NCBI RefSeq assembly: GCF_004570865.1
Contig: NZ_SPQS01000008.1
Span: 1 to 64,000, forward strand
Source: Bradyrhizobium frederickii
Lineage (GTDB): Bacteria > Pseudomonadota > Alphaproteobacteria > Rhizobiales > Xanthobacteraceae
Length of the DNA: 64,000 bases
Reading direction: 5' to 3'
Part shown: positions 7,161-16,760 of the stretch, piece after piece
Layout: every line of letters starts with the position of its first letter
Position numbering within the stretch: the stretch's first letter is position 1
Notes under the pieces: model-generated
What the model was told of the DNA's origin: nothing
What the model saw: only the letters and a program-made list of their open reading frames with translations
Databases searched by the model: none
Made by a program: the position numbers and the translations under genes

Positions 7161-7210
7161 GCGGATTTCGATTCCGAGGGTCGGAGGTTCGAATCCTTCC
7201 GAGCGCGCCA
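7161..7210 (+). other. 3' part of tRNA-Arg(TCG), probable att site
   Basis: Fifty bases correspond to tRNA positions 27-76: an anticodon stem with loop TTTCGAT (anticodon TCG), a 5-base variable loop, a T arm with TTCGAAT, acceptor strand CGAGCGC, discriminator G and CCA. Bases 28-31 and 39-42 pair; 27 with 43 does not. No D arm or 5' acceptor (expected GCGCTCG) lies upstream. This is what remains at the far end of an element that integrated into a tRNA gene. The intact tRNA should lie to the left, outside the window. Confidence 0.7.
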
Positions 7211-7298
7211 GTCCTCATTTTGTCCAGCCCGTTCCAGATATGTTCCGAACCGGCGCTGAGGCCGGCGCCGTCGCAAGGGCTCGCTGGGTCAGTCAGCC

Positions 7299-8291
7299 CT
7301 AGCGGACACCGCTTTGCCGTCCACGGGCCAGCGTGTCGGAGGGCGTCTCGTGGAAGATCGCGCGGTAAGCTGCGGCAAATTCACCCAGATGGTGGAAGCC
7401 CTGGGCGCGCGCGCATGTGGTGACGGTGGCGCCGCCGCCCTTGAGGAGGCGGGCGCGGGTCGCCCACAGCCTCTTGAGCCGGATGTACTGATGCAGGCTC
7501 ATGCCCCGCACCTTGCTCACCGCGCCGCCGAGCGTCCGGATCGAGACGCCGAACTCGCCGGCGAGATCAGCGGTATAGATCGCAGCGGTCGGATGGGCCG
7601 CGACGTAATCGTCGATCCGCTGCACCAGCTTGATCGAACGCTCGGCCTGGGCCGAGGCGCTCAGGTCCGACATCGAATCGGTTTGAAACAAATCGTCGAG
7701 CGCGAGCAGCAGGCCTTCCTGGAGATGGAGCGCAACCTCGGTGGTTTCGAACAGGAGCGGCTGCACCGAGGCGGTCCGCAGGATGTCGAGCAGGAGTTGC
7801 CGCGTGTGGAGCAGAGCCGGCCGGTTCGCGACATGGGCCCGCAAATCGTCGGCGCGATCGAACCGGCCCCGGTCTTTCAGCCCGGGGGAGAAGATGATCA
7901 TTGCGTAATGATTGGTCTGCGGCTCGACGAAATGGCATTCATCGTTGCCGCGGAGCGTGACGAAGAAGCGCGCATCGAGATCCAGGCCCTTGAGGTTGAC
8001 CTGGAGGTCGTTGGTCATGGACAGGATCACCATCCCGCCCGGCATCCGATAGGCCGCGTCCAGGATGCGCGCGAACGATCTCATCACGATGATGCGGCAC
8101 GCCGGAAGGGAGACGACGGCGCGGGCCGCGGCGAAGTTCGGGATGTCGAGCGGAATGCTTCTGGCATCCTCCATCGACTCGATCGGTCGAAACGCGTCGA
8201 CGTCGGCAAAGCCGATCAGCTGAAGCGCGGAGGACGGAGTGAGAGCGTCGAACAACATGGGTCTGACCGGCTGCTGAAAAGTGACAATCAC
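7299..8291 (-). CDS. AraC-family transcriptional regulator
   Basis: A 330-residue protein. The N-terminal two-thirds resembles the AraC-binding-like sensing region of alphaproteobacterial regulators (residues about 15-190). The C-terminal about 100 residues form the double helix-turn-helix: TADLAGEFGVSIRTL, LHQYIRLKRLWATRARLL, and the second helix unit CARAQGFHHLGEFAAAYRAIF. The start is GTG; an ATG 11 codons later is also possible and neither has a strong ribosome site. It is the first chromosomal gene after the att remnant, and its regulon is not evident from neighbours. Confidence 0.8.
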   Translation of the reverse strand: MIVTFQQPVRPMLFDALTPSSALQLIGFADVDAFRPIESMEDARSIPLDIPNFAAARAVVSLPACRIIVMRSFARILDAAYRMPGGMVILSMTNDLQVNLKGLDLDARFFVTLRGNDECHFVEPQTNHYAMIIFSPGLKDRGRFDRADDLRAHVANRPALLHTRQLLLDILRTASVQPLLFETTEVALHLQEGLLLALDDLFQTDSMSDLSASAQAERSIKLVQRIDDYVAAHPTAAIYTADLAGEFGVSIRTLGGAVSKVRGMSLHQYIRLKRLWATRARLLKGGGATVTTCARAQGFHHLGEFAAAYRAIFHETPSDTLARGRQSGVR

Positions 8292-8370
8292 ATGAACGTC
8301 GATGCAGTGCCATCAATGGCGAAACATCGCGTTCCAGTAAACCGAATTTCAGGCCGTAGTATTGCGGACA

Positions 8371-8577
8371 TCATGCCATGATGTCCGTCGGATCAATGTC
8401 GCGTCCACGCTCCCCGCTCATCGGCTTTCCGGAAGCGAGGTCGATGAAGTGCAGACGTGGGCAGACGGGGCAGGCAAAGGACGCAAAGCTCCGCCCCTCT
8501 GTTCTCTCCTGCTTCTCCAGATGCGTCTGCACGTTCATGCCCGTCTCGGGGCATCGAAAGACGATCAACTCGGCCAT
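8371..8577 (-). CDS. Small conserved hypothetical protein with CPVC knuckle
   Basis: A 68-residue protein (MAELIVFRCPETGMNVQTHL...FACPVCPRLHFIDLASGKP). It has an N-terminal CPETG and a central CPVC, which look like two zinc knuckles separated by about 28 residues. I recall the family as widespread in Bradyrhizobium, with unknown function. ATG at 8577 is preferred over the GTG directly before it. Confidence 0.6.
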   Translation of the reverse strand: MAELIVFRCPETGMNVQTHLEKQERTEGRSFASFACPVCPRLHFIDLASGKPMSGERGRDIDPTDIMA

Positions 8578-8707
8578 CACCGCAGAATGACGGTGTGGGC
8601 GGTTTCATCTTTGATCTAGATCAGTTCTTGGAATCGCTTCAGGCCGGCGACAACGGCGCAAGACGTGATCTCGCAAGAGCGAGGGGCCCGGAGGGCCCCT
8701 TCACATG

Positions 8708-8998
8708 TTACCAGCCGCGATAGCCGTAATAGCCATAATGGCGCGGGCCGTAATAGCGCGGCGGCCCATAATATCGAGGGCCGTAATACGGCCGGGGCCT
8801 GTAATATCCATAGTAGTTCGGGCGCCACCAGCAGCGCCCCCAGGCGTCGCAGACCATGCGCACCTGCTCGACGCCGGCGATATCGGCTGTTGCAGGCGCG
8901 GGCGCGATAGGCATGGCGGACGCCGTCGGCGAGGCCGCCAGAGCACCAAACATGGCACTGAACAGGCCTGCGGCGACGAGGCCAATCTTGCGAGTCAT
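8708..8998 (-). CDS. Secreted Tyr/Gly/Pro-rich small protein
   Basis: 96 residues. A signal peptide (MTRKIGLVAAGLFSAMFGALAA, cleavage near ASA) is followed by VEQVRMVCDAWGRCWWRP with a Cys pair, and then a tail made almost wholly of Tyr, Gly, Pro and Arg with repeated YYGP units. Such proteins are numerous in Bradyrhizobium and are probably periplasmic or surface-associated. The repeat makes strong slippage-prone DNA. No partner is seen. Confidence 0.65.
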   Translation of the reverse strand: MTRKIGLVAAGLFSAMFGALAASPTASAMPIAPAPATADIAGVEQVRMVCDAWGRCWWRPNYYGYYRPRPYYGPRYYGPPRYYGPRHYGYYGYRGW

Positions 8999-9235
8999 GA
9001 TGTCTTCCTCCGCTTACGCAAAACAGGATATCGAAGTTGTTCTGATCAAATTGTGGCGGAGCCGAAATGTAATGCTGATGAACAGATCTTCAGCAAATCC
9101 GCCCACCGGGCTGGGCTTGGCCGCATGCCTAATGCCGTGCCGACCTTGATCCTGCGCAATTCGCAAATCCGCCTCGGCTCATAGTGTTGCTGTGTGGCGG
9201 CAGCATGGGGCTCGCTGCCGGGCAAGGTGAACTGG

Positions 9236-9646
9236 ATGCGAGTCATTCCAAATCTGTCGATCTCGCCGGAGAAAGTCTTCTTCGTCATCTCGAAATCGCG
9301 CCGGTCCGACAGCGAGGCGGCCGGAGGCGGCGTCATCCTGGAATCCGGCGACGATGACATGAGCTATGGCCGCAACGGGCGCGGCGGGACCACCGACCGT
9401 GCGGAGCTCACGGGCTTCATCCGCGATCTCAATGTCGACGAGCAGATCGATCTGGTGGCGCTGGCCTGGCTTGGTCGCGGCGACGGCGATCTCTCCAATT
9501 GGCGCGAATTGCATGCCCAGGCCGCGCAGGCGCACAACGCGCGCACAGCTTCCTACCTGATCGGCACGCCAATGCTCGCCGACTATTTGGAGGAGGCGAT
9601 GGCGCAGTTCGGCAAGTCTTTCGAGGAATTCGAAGACCATCTCTGA
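9236..9646 (+). CDS. DUF3775 domain protein
   Basis: A 136-residue protein starting MRVIPNLSISPEKVFFVISK, which matches the usual DUF3775 N-terminus (LTISPEKVCFVI). The ATG at 9236 with AAGGTG upstream is chosen over a GTG 14 codons earlier. The conserved core (ELTGFIRDLNVDEQIDLVALAWLGRGD) and the C-terminal helix (YLIGTPMLADYLEEAMAQFG) are complete. Function unknown. It lies 38 bases upstream of the host-attachment gene on the same strand and is probably co-transcribed. Confidence 0.75.
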   Translation: MRVIPNLSISPEKVFFVISKSRRSDSEAAGGGVILESGDDDMSYGRNGRGGTTDRAELTGFIRDLNVDEQIDLVALAWLGRGDGDLSNWRELHAQAAQAHNARTASYLIGTPMLADYLEEAMAQFGKSFEEFEDHL

Positions 9647-9684
9647 TGCTGGATGCGCGTCCATAAGTTTCAAGGAGAGTTGCA

Positions 9685-10146
9685 ATGGATAAAATGAGAA
9701 TCGACAAGGGCGACTGGCTGGTGGTGTGCGACGGGCGCAAGGCGCTGATTCTGGAGAACCTCGGCGACGAGATGTTTCCCAACCTTCACACCAAGGAGGT
9801 GCACGAGCAGCCGAATCCGTCGACCAGCGCGCAAGGGAGCGACGCGCCGGGGCGAGTGCATGCCGCTGCCGGCGGCGCCCGCAGCTCGGTCGAGCAGACC
9901 GATTGGCACGACGAGGCCGAGCGCGCTTTCCTGCGAAGCCTGGCCGGCCGGCTCAATGCCGCCGTCAGCTCCGGCGAGACCACGGCCCTGACCATGGTGG
10001 CCTCGCCGCGTGCGCTTGGCATGATCCGCGCCGACTACTCGGACCTCGTGCGCAAGGCGCTTCAGGGCGAGGTCGGCAAGGATCTCGTCAAGCTGCCGGT
10101 CTACGAGATCGAGAAGCAATTGCTGCTGTCGGGCGCCGCCAAATAG
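9685..10146 (+). CDS. Host attachment protein family
   Basis: A 153-residue protein with GDWLVVCDGRKALILENLGD at the start and the family C-terminus (VASPRALGMIRADYSDLVRKAL...VGKDLVKLPVYEIEKQL). This matches the host-attachment protein family (named from an Agrobacterium plant-attachment gene, RNase-H-like/eRF1-like fold). A good ribosome site (AAGGAGAG) precedes ATG 9685. It is cytoplasmic with no signal peptide; the biochemical role is unsettled. Confidence 0.8.
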   Translation: MDKMRIDKGDWLVVCDGRKALILENLGDEMFPNLHTKEVHEQPNPSTSAQGSDAPGRVHAAAGGARSSVEQTDWHDEAERAFLRSLAGRLNAAVSSGETTALTMVASPRALGMIRADYSDLVRKALQGEVGKDLVKLPVYEIEKQLLLSGAAK

Positions 10147-10179
10147 AGGCGCCCGGAAACAGGCCGCGGCCGGCGTCCC

Positions 10180-10443
10180 TCAGTAGCAGGGGTGCCGGCG
10201 GCGGTCCTGACCGAGATAGGCGGCCGCGCTCTGGTAACAATGGTTGGTCGAGGGGCCGTCGTAATAGGCGAAGGTGCCGGGGGTGATGCCGGGACCGTAA
10301 TTGTGCAGGTAGCTGATCGGGTAGGGAAGCGGGTTGGCGTAGGCGCGGTGGTGCCGGTGATGGCCCCGCGCCTCCGCCAGGCCAGGGGCTAGGATTGCGG
10401 CCGACAGGGCCGCAACCGCGGCGACTAGCGTCAACTTGCTCAT
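10180..10443 (-). CDS. Secreted small hypothetical protein
   Basis: An 87-residue protein. Signal peptide MSKLTLVAAVAALSAAILAP with cleavage after AEA, then a His/Arg-rich segment (RGHHRHHR) and a Tyr/Pro-rich mature part with two Cys. CGGAGA sits before ATG 10443. An open frame extends upstream to 11250 but lies antisense to a real gene and is not used. Possibly metal-binding through the His cluster; function unknown. Confidence 0.6.
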   Translation of the reverse strand: MSKLTLVAAVAALSAAILAPGLAEARGHHRHHRAYANPLPYPISYLHNYGPGITPGTFAYYDGPSTNHCYQSAAAYLGQDRRRHPCY

Positions 10444-10734
10444 CTCGATTCTCCGGGACCCGCGCGAATAGGTCAGCCCTTTATAGCCATTTCGAGCCGC
10501 CGGGACACCCGTCCGGCGCCCGGAAATCCGGGGTAAACCCGCAGATTCCCGGGTGGGTGTGACAGAATTGCCCGAAGTGGCGGCAGGCCTGCCCATTTTT
10601 GGCCTTGTCGGGATGCTTAACGAATTCCCCACACAAGTATGACCAAAGACTATTCGGTAAAGAATCCTGTCGCCGGCCTTTTGGGGGTCCTTCGAGGCCG
10701 GTGCATTCCTGAAGGCTAACGCCGTCACCTCGCC

Positions 10735-11181
10735 ATGCGCATCACGCTCCTGAGCCTGCTGTTGCTCTGTCTCGCCGCCGCTACGCCGGCGCGGGCCGAG
10801 CTGCATATCACCCGCGACCACGGCGGCTATGTCGAGGAATACAAGGCCAAGTACAAGCGGGTCCGCGAAAAGGGCGAGCGCGTCATCATCGACGGCATCT
10901 GCAATTCGGCCTGCACGCTGGTGCTCGGCATCGTGCCGATGAACAAGATCTGCGTGACGCCGCGCGCAAGCCTTGGCTTCCATCAGGCCTATTACGACAA
11001 GGCCTTCACCTTCGGCATCAAGGTCACCAGCTCCGAGGGGACCTCCGACCTGATGTCCTACTATCCCGATACGGTGAAGGACTGGATTCGTCGCAATGGC
11101 GGGCTCACCACCGACATGAAGAAGATCAAGAACGGCGTCGAGCTCTGGAAGATCATCGACCCCTGTCCGGAAGAGTGGTGA
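10735..11181 (+). CDS. Secreted ClpP-like (SAC-motif) hypothetical protein
   Basis: A 148-residue protein with signal peptide MRITLLSLLLLCLAAATPARA. The core GERVIIDGICNSACTLVLG followed by ASLGFHQAYY resembles periplasmic ClpP-fold proteins (COG3904-like), in which the Ser of SAC and the His of GFH would be the nucleophile and base. An acidic residue completing a triad is not certain. Possible periplasmic peptidase. The 291-base gap before it (10444-10734) shows no gene. Confidence 0.6.
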   Translation: MRITLLSLLLLCLAAATPARAELHITRDHGGYVEEYKAKYKRVREKGERVIIDGICNSACTLVLGIVPMNKICVTPRASLGFHQAYYDKAFTFGIKVTSSEGTSDLMSYYPDTVKDWIRRNGGLTTDMKKIKNGVELWKIIDPCPEEW

Positions 11182-11278
11182 GCGGCTGCGCTGAGTCGCA
11201 AGCCTCCATCGCAACGCAGCATCGTCCGGACGAAATTCGCATTGCCGCATAGCCCCCGGTGGGGCAATGAGGGCGGCA

Positions 11279-12151
11279 ATGAACGATAATCAAGAAGCCC
11301 TGACCGCCCGCGCCGCGCCGATCCTGTTCGTCCTGCTCTGGAGCACCGGCTTCATCGGCACCAAATACGTCGTCAACAACGCCGATCCCTTGACCTATCT
11401 CGCCATCCGCATGGCGATCGTGGTCGGCCTGATGGCGATCATCGCCGGCCTCGCGCGGCCGAAATGGCCTGACAGCACCGGCATCGCGCACAGCGCGGTC
11501 GCGGGCATTCTCGTCCATGGCTTTTATCTTGGCGGCACCGCGATCGCGATCGCGCATTCGATTCCCGCCGGACTCTCCGCGCTGATCCCGGGCCTTCAGC
11601 CGATCCTGACCTCGACCATCGCCAACCGCTGGCTCGGCGAGAAGGTGACGCCGGTGCAATGGGCCGGGCTCGTGCTCGGCCTCGGCGGCGTGATGATGAT
11701 TCTGCACAACCGTCCCATGACCGGGGACGCCGGGCTAGGCTGGCTCGCCTCGGTGGTTTCGCTGATCAGCATCACGCTCGGCACGCTCTATCAGCGCCGC
11801 TATTGCAACCAGATCGACTGGCGCGCCGGCAATCTCGTGCAGTATGTCGCGGTCACGATCTTCTTCGCGATCGGGGCCTTCCTGTTCGAGGAGCGTGTGG
11901 TGCATTGGACGCGGGAGTTCGTGCTCGCGCTCGCCTGGCTCGCTGTGGCGCTCTCGATCGGATCGATCGGGCTGCTGTACTGGCTGATCCGCCACGCCGC
12001 GGCGACCTCGGTCGCGAGCCTGTTCTATCTGGTGCCGGCCGTGACTGCGCTGATGGCCTACCTGCTGTTCGGCGAGAAGCTCGACGCACTGGCGATCGCC
12101 GGCATGGCGATGTGCGGCGCTGCGGTGTTCGTGGTCAACCGCCGCTTCTAG
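11279..12151 (+). CDS. DMT-superfamily (EamA) transporter
   Basis: About 290 residues with ten predicted membrane helices in two EamA repeats. The first begins ILFVLLWSTGFIGTKYVVNN; the second is residues about 155-290 and ends with ALIAGMAMCGAAVFVVN-type helices. Typical members export amino acids or metabolites. ATG 11279 (GAGGG upstream) is preferred over ATG 11267. It ends at a shared hairpin with the convergent lysine-rich gene. Confidence 0.85.
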   Translation: MNDNQEALTARAAPILFVLLWSTGFIGTKYVVNNADPLTYLAIRMAIVVGLMAIIAGLARPKWPDSTGIAHSAVAGILVHGFYLGGTAIAIAHSIPAGLSALIPGLQPILTSTIANRWLGEKVTPVQWAGLVLGLGGVMMILHNRPMTGDAGLGWLASVVSLISITLGTLYQRRYCNQIDWRAGNLVQYVAVTIFFAIGAFLFEERVVHWTREFVLALAWLAVALSIGSIGLLYWLIRHAAATSVASLFYLVPAVTALMAYLLFGEKLDALAIAGMAMCGAAVFVVNRRF

Positions 12152-12181
12152 GTCGGAATCCGGAAAGAGCGCGGCGGGACA

Positions 12182-12213
12182 GGGTCTCCGGAGGCGCTCG
12201 CATCCGGAGACCC
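12182..12213. terminator. Perfect 11-bp hairpin between convergent genes
   Basis: GGGTCTCCGGA at 12182-12192 pairs perfectly with TCCGGAGACCC at 12203-12213. It lies between the stops of the DMT transporter and the lysine-rich gene and probably ends both transcripts. There is no T run. Confidence 0.55.
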
Positions 12214-12228
12214 GTCTGAGCGGCTCGA

Positions 12229-12543
12229 TCAGCGCTTCGCCTTCCTGGCTTTCTTCTTCTTTGCAGCTTTCTTGGCGGTCTTCTTCACGGCCTTCTTCAC
12301 GGTCTTCTTGGCCGCTTTCTTCGAGGATTTCTTGGTGGCCTTCTTGGCGGCCTTCTTCGAACCCTTCTTCGCGGCCTTCTTGGCCTTCTTCTTGGAAGCC
12401 TTCTTCGGCGCTACTTTCTTCGCGACCTTCTTGGCGGCCTTCCTGACCTTCTTGACGGCGGTGACTGCCGCGTCCTTGGTCGCTTCCACGGCATTGGTGA
12501 TCGTTTCCATCGCCTGTTCGGTGATCGGCTTGTCGTCGTCCAT
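12229..12543 (-). CDS. Lysine-rich histone H1-like protein
   Basis: A 104-residue protein. The first about 30 residues are an acidic-to-neutral helix (MDDDKPITEQAMETITNAVE). The remaining about 70 consist almost only of Lys and Ala in KKAAKK/KKVAKK units, like the C-terminal tail of histone H1 and bacterial Hc1/Hc2/AlgP-type proteins. It probably binds DNA or RNA non-specifically. Its repeats are prone to expansion. It lies next to the photolyase gene on the same strand, 68 bases upstream of nothing else. Confidence 0.8.
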   Translation of the reverse strand: MDDDKPITEQAMETITNAVEATKDAAVTAVKKVRKAAKKVAKKVAPKKASKKKAKKAAKKGSKKAAKKATKKSSKKAAKKTVKKAVKKTAKKAAKKKKARKAKR

Positions 12544-12611
12544 ATCGTGTCCCCCACGGTTTGTATGGAGCGACGACGATAGCGCGTTTCATAATTGTGT
12601 CAAAGCAACGC

Positions 12612-14039
12612 TCAACCTTTGCGGATCTTCGCGTAGGCTGCGAGCGCACGTTCGCGTCCACTGGCATGATCGACGATCGGGTGCGGATAGGTCTCGCCGA
12701 GCGTGCCTGCGCTCGCGAGCTCGATCGGCGTTGCCTGCCAGGGGCGGTGGATCAGCTTGGCCGGCATCTGATTCAGCTCCGGCACCCAGCGCCGGACATA
12801 GGTTCCATCCGGATCGAACTTCTCGCCCTGCAGCTGCGGATTGAACACTCGGAAATAGGGCGCAGCGTCGGCGCCGCAGCCGGCGACCCATTGCCAATTG
12901 GCGGGATTGCTGCCGGCGTCCGCGTCGACCAGCGTGTCCCAGAACCAGGCTTCGCCCTCGCGCCAGTCGATCAAGAGGTGCTTGACCAGGAAGGAAGCCA
13001 CCACCATCCGCACCCGGTTGTGCATCGCTCCGGTGTGCCAGAGCTGGCGCAGGCCGGCATCGACGATCGGATAGCCGGTGCGGCCGCGCTGCCAGGCGGC
13101 GAGCGCCTTGATGTCGCGCGTCCAGGGGAAGCCGTCGAAATTCGCTTGCAGGTTTCTGGTGGCGAGGTCGGAGTGATCGTGGAGGAGGTGGCGGCAGAAC
13201 TCGCGCCAGCCGAGCTCGCTCAGGAATTTCTCGATGCCGGGCCGGAGTGCCGGGTCTTCGTCCGCCGCGAACCGTGCCGCGTGCCAGATCTGGCGCGGGC
13301 TGAGTTCGCCGAATCTCAAATGCGGCGAGAGCCGTGAGGTGCCGTCCCGGTCCGGACGGTCGCGGTCGCCGACATAGGCGCGCGCGCTGTGCCTGAGGAA
13401 GTCGCGCAGGCGCTTCCGGGCCGAGGCCTCGCCCGGGGTCCATGCTTCGCGCAGGCCGCCGGCCCAATCCGGCTTGGCCGGCTCCAGTCGCCAGCTCTCC
13501 AGCACATCGCCGGCGATCTTCGGTGCGGGGCGCAGCTGCTTCGGAGCAGGCAGCGGTTTTGCCGGATCGCCGAGCGACAGCAGGCGCCGCCAGAATGGCG
13601 TGAACACGCGCAGGCCGCGGCCCTCCTTGGTACGGATGGCCGAGGGCGGGGCCAGCAGATCGCCGGGGAAGCTTTGCGAATCGATGCCGAGCTTTGCCAG
13701 CGCCGCCTCAAGCTGGCTCTCGACGGCCTGATGCGGTGCCTGTGCAATTCCATTCCAGTAGACGGCGCGGGCACCGCTTTCGCGCGCCACGTCCGGGATG
13801 ATCCTGGCCGCCGGTCCCTTGCGCAGGACCAGCGATCCGCCGCGCGCAGCGATTGCGGCACCGAGCGCCCGCAGCGACTGCGCCAGCCACCAGCGCGTCG
13901 CGGCGCCGGGCGGTCGGGCGAGGCCGTCGTCGAGCACGTACAGGCAGACCACCGGCGCACCGGTCTTCGCCGCGGCGTGCAGAGCAGGATGGTCGGCCAG
14001 GCGAAGGTCGTCGCGGAACCAGACGATGATGGACGGCAC
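12612..14039 (-). CDS. phrB: Deoxyribodipyrimidine photolyase
   Basis: A 475-residue cryptochrome/photolyase. The N-terminal Rossmann-like antenna domain (residues 2-130) starts IVWFRDDLRLADHPAL. The C-terminal FAD domain has TSRLSPHLRFGELSPRQ, LGWREFCRHLL, HNRVRMVVASFLVKHLL, and the class I signature around WFWDTLVDADAGSNPANWQW. It repairs cyclobutane pyrimidine dimers using blue light and FADH. Length is normal for class I. It is monocistronic; the product is cytosolic. Confidence 0.92.
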   Translation of the reverse strand: MPSIIVWFRDDLRLADHPALHAAAKTGAPVVCLYVLDDGLARPPGAATRWWLAQSLRALGAAIAARGGSLVLRKGPAARIIPDVARESGARAVYWNGIAQAPHQAVESQLEAALAKLGIDSQSFPGDLLAPPSAIRTKEGRGLRVFTPFWRRLLSLGDPAKPLPAPKQLRPAPKIAGDVLESWRLEPAKPDWAGGLREAWTPGEASARKRLRDFLRHSARAYVGDRDRPDRDGTSRLSPHLRFGELSPRQIWHAARFAADEDPALRPGIEKFLSELGWREFCRHLLHDHSDLATRNLQANFDGFPWTRDIKALAAWQRGRTGYPIVDAGLRQLWHTGAMHNRVRMVVASFLVKHLLIDWREGEAWFWDTLVDADAGSNPANWQWVAGCGADAAPYFRVFNPQLQGEKFDPDGTYVRRWVPELNQMPAKLIHRPWQATPIELASAGTLGETYPHPIVDHASGRERALAAYAKIRKG

Positions 14040-14169
14040 GCTCGGCGCGGTCAGGGGATCCTCGTTTACGATTTGGAAAGCATGCCGGGGACGGCGGTAG
14101 GGAACCGTCGTTAATGGGACTGTAATACCACTGCAGGATTATGCAGGGATTACGGGGGTAGTTCCATTC

Positions 14170-15900
14170 ATGTCCAAGGTTCTGACCGGGAAGTTCTTGC
14201 CGCAGTTCAAGCTGGGCACCAAGGCGGTCCTGTGCGCCGTGTTGCTGATCGCCGTGAACACGGCACTCGTGGTCGGCGCCGGCTATTGGTCGCTGACCTC
14301 CGCCTTCAATGACCGCGCTTTGCGCGACATCGAGGTCAACCTGCGCACGCTAGCACTGGCCTTCACCGAGATCGTTCCGGCCGCCAAGATCACGATGCGG
14401 GATGGCGCGGTGGTGCGCGCCGAAATCCCCAACATGCCCGACTTCAAGGATCATGCCATCGTCGACCGCGCGGTGTCCTATGTCGGCGGCAATGCAACAC
14501 TGTTCGTGTTCGACGATGCGAGCGGGCAGTTCGTCCGCCGCTCCACCAACGTGAAAAAGGAAAACGGCGACCGCGCCGTCGGCACCCAGCTTGCCGCCGA
14601 CCATCCAGGACAGGCGCCGCTGCGCCGTGGCGAGGCCTATAAAGGTCCGGCCACGCTGTTCGGCAAGACCTTCATGACCGCCTATTTCCCCATCGCGGAC
14701 GCGGCCGGCAAGGTCGTCGGCATTCTCTATGTCGGCATTCCCATGGTCCAGTACGAGAGCATGCTGGCCCACGCGATCGAGAGCATGGCCGCGGCCGCCG
14801 GACTTGCCGCGCTTCTGGTGCTGGGCCTGACCCTGCTGCTCGTCCGCCGCGTCACCCGACCGCTCACCTCCGTCACGCACTCGCTGACCGCACTTGCCAA
14901 CGGCCAGAGCGACGTCACGATCGAATGCGAGGATCGCGCCGACGAGATCGGCGAGATCGCCCGCACGGTCGCCGTGTTCAAGAGCAATTCGCTGGAGCGT
15001 GCGCGCATGCGCAGCGAGCAGGCGGCGGCCTCGGCCGCGGCGGCCGAGCAGCGCAAATCCGACCTGCGCAACTTCGTCGAGGAGTTCCGCGGCAGCGTCG
15101 GCGGCATCCTCGACAAGGTGCTGACATCGTCGGGCGAGTTCGAGCGCGTGGCGCGGCAACTGACCGACGTCGCACGCTCCACCGCCGATCTGTCGGCGCA
15201 GTCCGCGGGCGCTTCCGAAACTGCCTCCGAGCACGTGCGTTCGGCGGCATCGGCCTCCGACGAGCTGTCTCAGTCGATCTCCGAGATCACCCGGCGCGTG
15301 CAGGAATCGAACGAGATTTCCGCCGAGGCCGTCCGGCAGGCCGAGGCCACCGACCAGCGCATCGCGCAGCTCTCGGAAGCCGGCGCGCGCATTGGCGACG
15401 TCGTCAAGCTGATCACCTCGATCGCCGAGCAGACCAACCTGCTGGCGCTGAACGCCACCATCGAGGCCGCGCGCGCGGGCGACGCCGGCCGCGGCTTTGC
15501 GGTGGTGGCCCAGGAGGTCAAGACGCTGGCCGGCCAGACCGCGAAAGCGACCGACGAGATATCGAACCAGATCGAGAGCATGCAGCTTGCGACCGAGGAA
15601 TCGGTCGCCGCCATCAAGGCGATCAGCGAGACCATCGAGCGCATCAGCGGGATTGCCGGCTCGATCTCGGCTGCGGTCGAGCAACAGAAAGGCGCTACCC
15701 ACAACATCGTGGCGAGCGTTCGCGCGGCGGTCTCAGGCACGGCCGAGGTCGCCATCAACGTCCGGCACGCCGCCAAGGGCGCCAGCGAGACGGGCGAGAC
15801 CTCGAGCCGGATGTTTGCCTCGGCCCAGGCGCTGTCCGGCGAGAGCCTGCATCTGAAGGCCGAGGTCGACGGTTTCCTCGACCGCGTGCGGGCGGCCTAG
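14170..15900 (+). CDS. Methyl-accepting chemotaxis protein
   Basis: 576 residues: N-terminal TM (about 16-40), a periplasmic Cache-type sensor (about 45-200, with [19 protein letters not shown] and [14 protein letters not shown]), second TM (about 200-222), HAMP (about 222-275), and a long signalling coiled coil with the MCP hairpin tip near [18 protein letters not shown]. It transmits ligand binding to CheW/CheA at the cell pole. No CheR-docking pentapeptide is seen at the C-terminus. No che genes are adjacent, so it is an orphan receptor. Ligand not predictable, though Cache domains often bind small organic acids or amino acids. Confidence 0.92.
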   Translation: MSKVLTGKFLPQFKLGTKAVLCAVLLIAVNTALVVGAGYWSLTSAFNDRALRDIEVNLRTLALAFTEIVPAAKITMRDGAVVRAEIPNMPDFKDHAIVDRAVSYVGGNATLFVFDDASGQFVRRSTNVKKENGDRAVGTQLAADHPGQAPLRRGEAYKGPATLFGKTFMTAYFPIADAAGKVVGILYVGIPMVQYESMLAHAIESMAAAAGLAALLVLGLTLLLVRRVTRPLTSVTHSLTALANGQSDVTIECEDRADEIGEIARTVAVFKSNSLERARMRSEQAAASAAAAEQRKSDLRNFVEEFRGSVGGILDKVLTSSGEFERVARQLTDVARSTADLSAQSAGASETASEHVRSAASASDELSQSISEITRRVQESNEISAEAVRQAEATDQRIAQLSEAGARIGDVVKLITSIAEQTNLLALNATIEAARAGDAGRGFAVVAQEVKTLAGQTAKATDEISNQIESMQLATEESVAAIKAISETIERISGIAGSISAAVEQQKGATHNIVASVRAAVSGTAEVAINVRHAAKGASETGETSSRMFASAQALSGESLHLKAEVDGFLDRVRAA

Positions 15901-15906
15901 TCGCTA

Positions 15907-16014
15907 CGGTCATTCCGGGGCGGTCCGGAGGACCGAGCCCGGAATCTCCAGATCCTCGCGGGCGCAATTGCGCACCACGGTTCGATGCTAACGCATCGCC
16001 CGGGATGACAGCGT
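15907..16014. repeat. Bradyrhizobium-type palindromic intergenic repeat
   Basis: The stretch starts GTCATTCCGGGGCGG and ends CGCCCGGGATGACA, with an internal GCCCGGAATCTCCAGATCCT box. These are the marks of a dispersed REP-like family that I know from Bradyrhizobium genomes. The flanks fold back on each other. It lies between the convergent MCP and peroxiredoxin genes and may act as a terminator. Confidence 0.6.
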
Positions 16015-16016
16015 TG

Positions 16017-16676
<660 letters not shown>

Positions 16677-16732
16677 GATGTTACCTCATCGCATTGAATC
16701 TACTGGGGAATTTTTCTCTGGCCGTCATCCTC

Positions 16733-16760
16733 ATTATAGGGCCTTAACAAGCCAAGTGAA
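16733..16760 (-). promoter_or_regulatory. Probable sigma-70 promoter of the peroxiredoxin gene
   Basis: On the minus strand TTCACT (16755-16760), a 16-base spacer and a perfect TATAAT (16733-16738) precede the start codon by about 57 bases. The rest of the gap 16677-17068 contains nothing else I can support. Confidence 0.4.

Noticed and set aside
7120..7210. A group I intron in a tRNA-Arg gene
   Set aside because: The 5' half of the tRNA is absent and the match begins in the anticodon stem, not in the loop; att remnant is simpler.
7046..7276. Minus-strand frame encoding WRARKDSNLRPSESK
   Set aside because: It is the tRNA fragment read in reverse, a common false product near tRNA genes.
10444..11250. 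Upstream extension of the minus-strand frame ending at 10180
   Set aside because: It runs antisense to the secreted ClpP-like gene and lacks a ribosome site; the signal peptide starts at 10443.
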